A DNA stretch of 59,472 nt. It comes from Bradyrhizobium rifense (lineage in GTDB: Bacteria > Pseudomonadota > Alphaproteobacteria > Rhizobiales > Xanthobacteraceae). The notes below the pieces were generated by a model. It worked only from the letters and a program-made list of their open reading frames with translations. It ran no database searches and was not told the DNA's origin. The stretch lies in contig NZ_VSSS01000022.1 in the NCBI RefSeq assembly GCF_008123425.1, positions 680 to 60,151 of the forward strand, given 5' to 3'. The position numbers were made by a program, and so were the translations under genes. Below, piece by piece: positions 54,916-59,472 of the stretch (position 1 is its first letter; the number at the start of each line of letters is the position of its first letter).

Positions 54916-55974
54916 ATGGCGTTGATGCGTCGGCAGTCGCTGGTCAAGTTCGATGCGCCCTTGTGCGAGACCATCGTCGATACGCCCAAGCCGCAAGAAC
55001 GCGAGGTGCTGGTGCGCATCGAGCGCTGCGGCCTCTGCCATTCCGACCTGCACATCCAGGACGGCTATGCCGATCTCGGCGGCGGCAAGAAGCTCGACAC
55101 CACGCGCGGCATGATGCTGCCTTTCACGCTCGGCCACGAGATCGCCGGCGTCGTCGACGAAGTCGGCCCCGACGTGCCGGCGGGTCTCGTCGGTTCGAAG
55201 AAGGCGGTGTTTCCCTGGATCGGCTGCGGCCAGTGCCGCGACTGCAAGAACGGCGACGAGAACCTCTGCGCCAGGCAGCGCTTCCTCGGCGTCTCCATCG
55301 ACGGCGGCTTCGCCACCCACGTGCTGGTGCCCGACGCAAAATATCTGCTCGACTACGATCCGCTGCCCGTCAACCAAGCCGCGACCTTGATGTGTTCCGG
55401 CGTCACCGCTTACGGCGCGCTCAAGCGCCTGGTCGATCGTCCGCGTCAGCGCAATCTGCTGCTGATCGGTCTCGGCGGCGTCGGCATGATGGGCCTGTCG
55501 TTCGCGCAAGCCATGTTCAAGCAGCCGATCACGGTCGCCGATCTCTCGCCGGCCGCGCGCGAGACTGCGCTGAAGAACGGCGCGGCCAACGCCTACGATC
55601 CGTCCGAGCCCGACGTGATCAAGCGCATCCTGAAGGAGACCGACGGCGGGTTTGACGAGGTCGTCGATTTCGCCGGCAACGAAAAGTCGATGGCGTTCGC
55701 GGTCGCGGTTGCCGCGCGCGGCGGCAAGGTCGTGGTCTCCGGCCTGATGGGTGGCCAGTTCACGCTGCCGATGGTGCAATGGGTCTACAAGCGCCTCACG
55801 GTCGAAGGCTTTATGGTCGGCACGCTTGCCGAGGCGCATGAGCTGATGGCGCTCGCCCGCGCCGGCAAGATCAAGCCGACGCCGATGCGCGAAGAGCCGA
55901 TGGGCGATGTCCAGAAATGGATCGACGAGCTGCGCGCAGGCCACGTGGTCGGCCGCATCGTGCTGAAGAACTGA
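54916..55974 (+). CDS. Zinc-dependent medium-chain alcohol dehydrogenase
   Basis: The 352-residue enzyme has the catalytic zinc ligands (CGLCHSDLHIQDG and the HE of TLGHEIAGVVDEVG), the four-Cys structural zinc site (CGQCRDCKNGDENLCA), and the NAD(P) Rossmann motif GLGGVGMMG. Substrate preference is unknown. Shine-Dalgarno GGAGGAAGG lies 3-10 nt before the ATG; an upstream in-frame ATG lies inside rsmA. It is 22 nt after rsmA, so may be read through from that operon, and ends in a strong terminator. Confidence 0.92.
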   Translation: MALMRRQSLVKFDAPLCETIVDTPKPQEREVLVRIERCGLCHSDLHIQDGYADLGGGKKLDTTRGMMLPFTLGHEIAGVVDEVGPDVPAGLVGSKKAVFPWIGCGQCRDCKNGDENLCARQRFLGVSIDGGFATHVLVPDAKYLLDYDPLPVNQAATLMCSGVTAYGALKRLVDRPRQRNLLLIGLGGVGMMGLSFAQAMFKQPITVADLSPAARETALKNGAANAYDPSEPDVIKRILKETDGGFDEVVDFAGNEKSMAFAVAVAARGGKVVVSGLMGGQFTLPMVQWVYKRLTVEGFMVGTLAEAHELMALARAGKIKPTPMREEPMGDVQKWIDELRAGHVVGRIVLKN

Positions 55975-55982
55975 GTTTCGAT

Positions 55983-56020
55983 CGGCGGCGGGATACGCGT
56001 CCCGCCGCCGCTTTCGTTTA
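55983..56020 (+). terminator. Rho-independent terminator after the alcohol dehydrogenase
   Basis: CGGCGGCGGGA and TCCCGCCGCCG form a perfect 11-bp stem around a 6-nt loop, followed by CTTTCGTTTA. It separates the long operon from the pilin region. Confidence 0.88.
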
Positions 56021-56026
56021 CGCAAT

Positions 56027-56041
56027 TTAACCCGGAATTCA
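56027..56041. promoter_or_regulatory. CtrA-like site upstream of the Flp pilin gene
   Basis: TTAA-CCCGGAA-TTCA matches seven of the eight bases of the CtrA consensus TTAA-N7-TTAA. It lies 84 nt before the pilin ATG. CtrA activates pilin genes in Caulobacter, so the placement is reasonable; binding is inferred. Confidence 0.4.
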
Positions 56042-56124
56042 CGCAAGGCCCGGTTCCAAATAGAGGAACCCTGACCTTGCGGACTATCGTCCTCACCATC
56101 CTCCTTCGGAATTTTGGTGTGACC

Positions 56125-56286
56125 ATGCAGACCATTCGCCGCTTCCTGGCCGACGAATCCGGCGCGACTGCGATCGAGTACGGTCTGATCGCTGCCGGCA
56201 TCGCGCTGGCCATCATCGCTGTGGTCAACAATCTCGGTTCGGCGCTGAAGCTGAAGTTCGGTTCGATCAGCTCGTCGCTGAAGTAG
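56125..56286 (+). CDS. Flp-family type IVb pilin
   Basis: The 53-residue prepilin has a short leader and the Flp processing motif G-ATAIEY, with cleavage after Gly by a TadV/CpaA-type peptidase. The hydrophobic helix GLIAAGIALAIIAVVNNLG follows, then a short Lys/Ser tail. Flp pilins build the adhesive fibres of the Tad system. No tad/cpa assembly gene is in the window, so it is an orphan pilin that would depend on a locus elsewhere. The ATG start at MQTIRRFLADES is preferred over a TTG 16 codons upstream; the ribosome-binding site is weak. Confidence 0.92.
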   Translation: MQTIRRFLADESGATAIEYGLIAAGIALAIIAVVNNLGSALKLKFGSISSSLK

Positions 56287-56313
56287 AGCACGCCGTCGCA
56301 CGAAGCCCGGCGC

Positions 56314-56338
56314 GGAACGGCTGCGGCTGCACCGCGTT
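56314..56338 (+). promoter_or_regulatory. Candidate EcfG (general stress) promoter
   Basis: GGAAC at 56314, a spacer of 16 nt and CGTT at 56335 fit the -35/-10 pattern of EcfG in Rhizobiales. The ATG of the next gene begins 8 nt after CGTT, so the transcript would be almost leaderless. Confidence 0.55.
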
Positions 56339-56346
56339 GGCAGCCC

Positions 56347-56583
56347 ATGTCCATTCGCTGCACCGTCGAAAGCGCATTCTTCATCGCCTGGAGCTTCCTC
56401 GAGAAGAGCGGCGAGCTTGGCCCGCCTGACAATTCCGCCAACATCCTTCTCGATGCGATCGAAGCGCAGCTCAAAACCGGCGAGCGCCGGCCGTTGATGC
56501 TCGGCAACCGGGCGATCGACACCTACCGCGACCAGATGGCCTACAACCGCCTGTCGGCTGCACGCACCGCCCGCCTCCGCTAG
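56347..56583 (+). CDS. 78-residue protein of unknown function, possibly stress-controlled
   Basis: The product MSIRCTVESAFFIAWSFLEK continues with SGELGPPDNSANILLDAIEA and a basic helical end (NRLSAARTARLR). It looks helical and soluble. Small proteins of this type recur in Bradyrhizobium, without known function as far as I know. No Shine-Dalgarno sequence fits between the promoter-like element and the ATG, and no other Met lies before residue 51, so translation would have to be leaderless if that promoter is used. Confidence 0.75.
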   Translation: MSIRCTVESAFFIAWSFLEKSGELGPPDNSANILLDAIEAQLKTGERRPLMLGNRAIDTYRDQMAYNRLSAARTARLR

Positions 56584-56939
56584 CGGCGTCAGGCGACGCC
56601 CTTGGACCCGCCGGCCTGGCGGCAGCGAGAGGGTGAAAGCCGGCGGTCCGTCGGGCAGAGCGCACGGGGCGCGCACTCGGCAGCGGTGACGCTGGTCCAA
56701 TCCGCCCCCGCCCTATGTTCACTCCTGAACAGAGCGCGCTCTGTTTCGAAATTCCGTAGTTCTCCGGCCAAGAACAAAGTTCGAGGCGTGGCTTGCGTGC
56801 AACGCGGGAGGCTCTTCCGCGTTCGGCGTCAATTTTTCGATTTCCCGTAACCCCTTGTGTGCACTTTGGAACCGTCGGTTCTTGCGCGGAAACGTAGGGT
56901 TCGCTCCGGTGCCGATTCCCGGCAGGTAAGAGAACGAGT
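56584..56939. other. Intergenic region before the Crp/Fnr gene
   Basis: No gene is supported in these 356 bp. They hold the palindrome listed separately at 56728-56745, a GTTC-N6-GAAC dyad overlapping its left side, and GAACCG-T-CGGTTC at 56870-56882. The density of dyads suggests a complex promoter for the regulator gene. Confidence 0.55.
56728..56745. promoter_or_regulatory. Perfect 18-bp palindrome, operator candidate
   Basis: AACAGAGCGCGCTCTGTT is its own reverse complement. It lies 195 nt before the Crp/Fnr start. Size and symmetry suit a dimeric repressor such as a TetR or similar protein. No known consensus was recognised. Confidence 0.45.
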
Positions 56940-57644
56940 GTGACCGGCCGGCCCAGGAACGAGCTCCTTCAGAAGCTCAGCACCCACGATTTCGAGCTGC
57001 TTGCCCCTCATTTGCAATCGGTCGAGCTCGCTGCGAACCACATCCTGCATCATGCCGGCGACAGCATCGCTGTCGTCCACTTCCCCTGTGGCCCCGCCTT
57101 CGTGTCGTTCGCCGTGCCGGTCGAGGACGATCGCGAGGTCGAAAGCCTGCTGGTCGGCCGCGAGGGTGCGGTCGGCCTTCCCTTGGGCCGCGGCCCCTCG
57201 CTGGCCTATGCCCGCATCATCGTGAAGGTCGGCGGCACCGTGCTGCGGCTGCCGCTGCGCGCGCTCGAACAGGCGCAACAGAGATCGGCGAGCCTGCAGG
57301 ATCTGTTCGCCCGCTACGCCGCCTGCCAGCTCGCGCAGCTGCTGCAGACCGCGGCATGCAATGCCGCGCATTCGATCGAGCAGCGCGCGGCGAAATGGAT
57401 CATCGCGGCGCAGGAGCACATCGGCGGCGACGAGATTCCCCTCACCCACGAGCAGCTCGCCGGCATGCTTGGCGTCTCCCGCAGCTATGCCAGCCGCGTC
57501 ATCCAGATGCTGAAGGCAAGGCGCATCCTCGCAACGCGCCGCGGCGCCATCCTGATTCTCGACGGGCCGGCGCTTCAGGCCAGTGCCTGCGCCTGCAACG
57601 GCACAGTGAAGAAGCATTTCCGCGAAGTGCTGGGTGGCCCCTGA
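56940..57644 (+). CDS. Crp/Fnr-family transcriptional regulator
   Basis: The 234-residue product has the N-terminal cyclic-nucleotide-binding-type barrel (SVELAANHILHHAGD, VVHFPCGPAFVSF) and the C-terminal winged helix with THEQLAGMLGVSRSYASRVIQ. The Cys residues are not arranged as in Fnr, and the cAMP-contacting residues are not evident, so the signal is unknown. The start is GTG (MTGRPRNELL). It belongs to the large group of atypical Crp-like proteins in Bradyrhizobium. Confidence 0.88.
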   Translation: MTGRPRNELLQKLSTHDFELLAPHLQSVELAANHILHHAGDSIAVVHFPCGPAFVSFAVPVEDDREVESLLVGREGAVGLPLGRGPSLAYARIIVKVGGTVLRLPLRALEQAQQRSASLQDLFARYAACQLAQLLQTAACNAAHSIEQRAAKWIIAAQEHIGGDEIPLTHEQLAGMLGVSRSYASRVIQMLKARRILATRRGAILILDGPALQASACACNGTVKKHFREVLGGP

Positions 57645-57700
57645 CGGAGCGGCCGATCCGTGCGGTCCGGAACATATCCGCCTGGCCCGTATTGCCGGAC

Positions 57701-57915
57701 ATGCCGCGGTACTTTTTCATTTCGAAGGCCAGCAGCCTCACACCGACACGACCGGCGAAGCCCTTCACGACGACGAGGCCGCCTGGCGCGAGGCGATCCG
57801 CCTCTCCCGCGACGTCGAACACGCGCTGCGCCCCAGCGACAGCTGGACGCTCAGCGTCTTCGACGGTACCGAGCCGGGGTTCGTACTGGCGATGGTGACC
57901 CGGCGGTTTCGTTAA
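57701..57915 (+). pseudogene. DUF6894-like small protein gene with a frame disruption
   Basis: From ATG 57701 the sequence reads MPRYFF, the typical start of DUF6894 proteins, then leaves the frame. One base back, the frame gives HFEGQQPHTDTTGEALHDDE and AWREAIRLSRDVEHAL, continuing to MVTRRFR. A -1 step after the codons TAC TTT TTC restores exactly MPRYFFHFEGQQ. The cause may be a lost C (mutation or sequencing error) or frameshifting on the T-run. An alternative is an intact frame from GTG 57634, overlapping the Crp gene, but its N-terminus is foreign to the family. A GGAAC lies 28 nt before the ATG, with a poor -10 element. Confidence 0.65.
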
Positions 57916-58047
57916 CGCGCCGGCTGCAGAGCACGCAAACGCTTGCGCCGCCCGCGTTCCGCGGATGGATCCGGGCGCCGCCACCCGAATTGCCGAATTT
58001 CGATAGCCGGCCACCTCGGAAATTTGCATAAAACCAAAGCACAACTT

Positions 58048-58071
58048 GCATTCGAATGCGAACGGCCGTTC
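58048..58071. promoter_or_regulatory. Two abutting perfect 12-bp palindromes
   Basis: GCATTCGAATGC at 58048-58059 is followed without a gap by GAACGGCCGTTC at 58060-58071. Each is self-complementary. They lie about 50 nt before the ATG of the following membrane-protein gene, in promoter position. Confidence 0.5.
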
Positions 58072-58122
58072 AATACCTGCATAAGCCGACAGCACATTGC
58101 ATCACCTACGGTATTGAGTGGA

Positions 58123-58530
58123 ATGCGGACCCTTCTTGTCATTCTGGCCATCTGGCTCCTGATCAACGTCCTCTTCGTCGTGATCATGATCCCGCCGCGC
58201 AAGCCGCGGAAATCTGGCCAGCCGCGCTCGTCGAGCGGGCTCGCGCCTGTCCCGATCGGGCAAAATGCCTATGCCTACGATGAGGACGAAAAGGTCTCGC
58301 TGCGCCATACGATCATCGCCATTGCGATGGGTGCGCTGTTCTCGCTGACGCCGCCTCTGCTGGAAGCCGTCGACGACATCAAGCGGATGATCGGGAAGTA
58401 TCGCAAGTCGCGGCAACAGGCCGAGGCGGAAGGTGACGGACAATCCCTCGAAACCCTCTTGAAAGATCCGCGCGCGAATCAGACGTCAGCCGACGGATCG
58501 TCCGGCGAACAGGACGCTTCGAAGCACTAG
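58123..58530 (+). CDS. Small membrane protein with acidic cytoplasmic tail
   Basis: The 135-residue product starts MRTLLVILAIWLLINVLFVV, a first membrane helix, followed by a basic Pro-rich loop (IPPRKPRKSGQPRSS), a second helix near 62-80 (TIIAIAMGALFSLTPPLLEAV), then a charged helix and an acidic tail. GTGGA near the ATG is a weak ribosome-binding site. The frame is open 60 codons upstream, but that part lacks membrane character. I recognise no family. Confidence 0.75.
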   Translation: MRTLLVILAIWLLINVLFVVIMIPPRKPRKSGQPRSSSGLAPVPIGQNAYAYDEDEKVSLRHTIIAIAMGALFSLTPPLLEAVDDIKRMIGKYRKSRQQAEAEGDGQSLETLLKDPRANQTSADGSSGEQDASKH

Positions 58531-58566
58531 AGCTGCGCGTCCCCCCATCACTTCGCCCTGAAAGTT

Positions 58567-58592
58567 GGAACACCGCGAACCACCCGCGCGTT
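58567..58592 (+). promoter_or_regulatory. Candidate EcfG promoter before the 59-residue protein
   Basis: GGAAC at 58567, a 17-nt spacer and CGTT at 58589 fit the EcfG pattern. The ATG lies 36 nt further on, with GGAG in between, giving a normal leader. Confidence 0.6.
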
Positions 58593-58628
58593 GGCCTCTC
58601 GTCAAGGCAACGACGGAGTCCGAATCGC

Positions 58629-58808
58629 ATGACGAAGCCGCTGACAAAAACAGTGCAGCCAGTTCCCGACGAGAACCGGAGCCACAAGGGCGCCGGCAGC
58701 GCGCCGACCGTTCCCGTCGCCCATCGTGACGACGAGAAGCAGAACATCCGTGAGCAGGCAGCCCACGGCAATCTCACCCAGAACACCAGCAACCGCCGTA
58801 TGGGATAG
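58629..58808 (+). CDS. 59-residue hydrophilic protein, likely stress-related
   Basis: A short frame gives MTKPLTKTVQPVPDENRSHK, then a middle with RDDEKQNIREQAAHGNLTQN and the end TSNRRMG. It is wholly polar and probably disordered. The KQN-REQ...N-TQNT pattern recalls small polar proteins that I have seen repeatedly in Bradyrhizobium annotations, some in the general stress regulon. GGAG lies 10-14 nt before the ATG, downstream of an EcfG-type promoter. Confidence 0.75.
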   Translation: MTKPLTKTVQPVPDENRSHKGAGSAPTVPVAHRDDEKQNIREQAAHGNLTQNTSNRRMG

Positions 58809-58843
58809 CGCAGAACCAGGGGGATCACACAGGAGAGACGAAC

Positions 58844-59020
58844 TTGGTCAGTCTAGGCAAATGGTACGATCCGATAACCGAGCGCTGGATCGCGCCGCGC
58901 GAATTCCGCTCCGCAGCCCCATCCCCCCGCGCCAGCGAGAACCACGTGCTCGAGATGCAGAGATCAGTCGAGATCCAGCGCATCTGGCGCTTACTGGTCG
59001 ATTGCTGCGCAAGCAAGTAA
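58844..59020 (+). CDS. 58-residue protein with TTG start
   Basis: The frame begins TTG (MVSLGKWYDPITERWIAPRE) and ends with the helical stretch LEMQRSVEIQRIWRLLVDCC-ASK. GGAGAG lies 7 nt before the TTG, which favours it over internal ATG codons. It follows the preceding small gene by 35 nt and could share its transcript. A leftward ORF over the same bases lacks such signals. The function is unknown. Confidence 0.55.
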   Translation: MVSLGKWYDPITERWIAPREFRSAAPSPRASENHVLEMQRSVEIQRIWRLLVDCCASK

Positions 59021-59046
59021 TGCTCTTGCGTGTCCGTGACGGCGGC

Positions 59047-59071
59047 GGAACACACCGTCAGCCGCGCCGTT
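59047..59071 (+). promoter_or_regulatory. Candidate EcfG promoter before the terminal membrane protein
   Basis: GGAAC at 59047, 16 nt and CGTT at 59068 fit the EcfG pattern. The ATG begins 10 nt after CGTT, so the mRNA would have at most a few leader bases. Confidence 0.55.
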
Positions 59072-59081
59072 ATCATCCAGC

Positions 59082-59303
59082 ATGACCGATTCCACATCCC
59101 CCGCCAGGCCCGTCGCAACCGCGATACGTTATCTCTCGATCATCGTCTGCTGCGCCTGCCTGCTGCTCACCGCCCTCTGCGTCGCCATCGCGTGCCAGGT
59201 CTTCATCCAGACCGGCGTCTTCGCGCAATCCTACGCGATGGTGGGATTGATCAGCGGCGTGCTCGGGCTTCTGGCGCTGAAGCTGGGGAGTGTGTGGAAG
59301 TAG
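59082..59303 (+). CDS. Small two-helix membrane protein
   Basis: The 73-residue product has a first helix (YLSIIVCCACLLLTALCVAIA) and a second (YAMVGLISGVLGLLALKLGSV). The N-terminus is polar. It has no recognisable motif. It lacks a Shine-Dalgarno sequence between the promoter-like element and its ATG. The 80-bp inverted repeat begins 12 nt after its stop and may act as a terminator. Confidence 0.7.
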   Translation: MTDSTSPARPVATAIRYLSIIVCCACLLLTALCVAIACQVFIQTGVFAQSYAMVGLISGVLGLLALKLGSVWK

Positions 59304-59315
59304 GCGCCTCCACGC

Positions 59316-59395
59316 CGTCATTGCGAGCGCAGCGAAGCAATCCAGAATCTTTCCGCGGAGGCAGCCTGGATTGCTTCGCTGCGCTCGCAATGACG
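59316..59395. repeat. 80-bp inverted repeat (CGTCATTGCGAGCGCAGCG type), copy 2
   Basis: This element has the same arms and length as 4749-4828. Only bases in the loop and next to it differ, as with GGAGGCAGCCTGG in place of GGAGGGATTCTGG. Beyond it, 59396-59472 hold no supported gene. Confidence 0.9.
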
Positions 59396-59472
59396 GTGCA
59401 GGTAAAGGCCTGCCCCAAGCTCCGCATGCGCTGGCTGCCAATACTCTGCGACCCGACCAGGCTGAGCAAGAA

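Noticed and set aside
54634..56700. A 688-codon minus-strand open frame across rsmA, the alcohol dehydrogenase and the pilin gene
   Set aside because: It runs antisense to three well-supported genes and through a terminator, with shadow-type composition.
56866..56900. GGAAC at 56867 as a further EcfG promoter
   Set aside because: No CGTT occurs at 16 or 17 nt; the nearest similar bases are at the wrong distance.
57943..58122. N-terminal extension of the membrane-protein frame
   Set aside because: The 60 added codons are arginine/proline-rich and cover the two palindromes; the membrane helix begins exactly at ATG 58123.
59251..59469. Leftward 72-codon frame at the end of the window
   Set aside because: Much of it is the translation of the 80-bp inverted repeat (ASAAKQSR and LLRCARNDG are typical of such repeats).
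1..59472. CRISPR arrays, tRNA or rRNA genes, insertion sequences, phage genes
   Set aside because: I looked for regularly spaced direct repeats, tRNA-like cloverleaf ends, transposase and integrase motifs, and found none. The repeats present are single hairpin elements.

Overview
The window looks like a chromosomal segment of a Bradyrhizobium-type alphaproteobacterium (Nitrobacteraceae, order Hyphomicrobiales). The support is high GC, start codons ATG/GTG/TTG, an alphaproteobacterial housekeeping set (hda-ppk-ppx, lptF-lptG-lptD-surA-like-pdxA-rsmA, pepA-holC, purM-purN), and several intergenic repeat families that I recognise from Bradyrhizobium genomes. No database search was possible. All identities rest on motifs, length and context.

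Layout. 0-7 kb: a malic enzyme with a phosphotransacetylase-like tail, a large envelope protein of unknown function, and aspS. Both leftward enzymes are followed directly by the same double-hairpin repeat. 7-13 kb: selO, then an operon of a GpdQ-like glycerophosphodiesterase and UgpA-UgpE-UgpB, preceded by a PHO-box-like sequence and ending in a strong terminator. No ATPase gene (ugpC) is present. 13-18 kb: an oxidoreductase/LysR divergent pair, a 36-residue membrane peptide, rnd and a class III aminotransferase. 18.3-21.5 kb: a leftward run of two GNAT proteins, an isochorismatase-fold protein that has apparently lost its catalytic Cys, and a 59-residue protein, divergent from a LysR gene with a perfect palindrome at its start. 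I know of no description of this set.

21.5-32.5 kb: a beta-barrel protein with a Thr-Pro linker, a cold-shock protein, purM-purN, then a CDP-alcohol phosphatidyltransferase, hda, ppk and ppx (polyphosphate synthesis and breakdown, with a second PHO-like site before ppk), and leftward terC and ndk. 32.5-42 kb: a NepR-like small protein, an ABC-F ATPase, and a type I secretion locus (large RTX protein, ABC exporter with degenerate C39 domain, HlyD adaptor) without a TolC-type gene. 42-47 kb: a LysR/hydrolase pair sharing a good operator candidate, a methyltransferase, a lipoprotein, holC and pepA. 47-56 kb: the tightly overlapping lipopolysaccharide-export, pdxA and rsmA operon, then a zinc alcohol dehydrogenase.

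56-59.3 kb: a group of small genes. It holds an orphan Flp pilin, a 78-residue protein, a Crp/Fnr regulator, a frame-disrupted DUF6894-like gene, a membrane protein, two very small proteins and a small two-helix membrane protein. Three sequences fit GGAAC-N16/17-CGTT, the promoter pattern of the EcfG general-stress sigma factor, and two of them sit so close to the ATG that the mRNAs would be nearly leaderless. This cluster, the PHO-box/GpdQ/Ugp operon and the GNAT/LysR cassette are the most interesting parts of the window.
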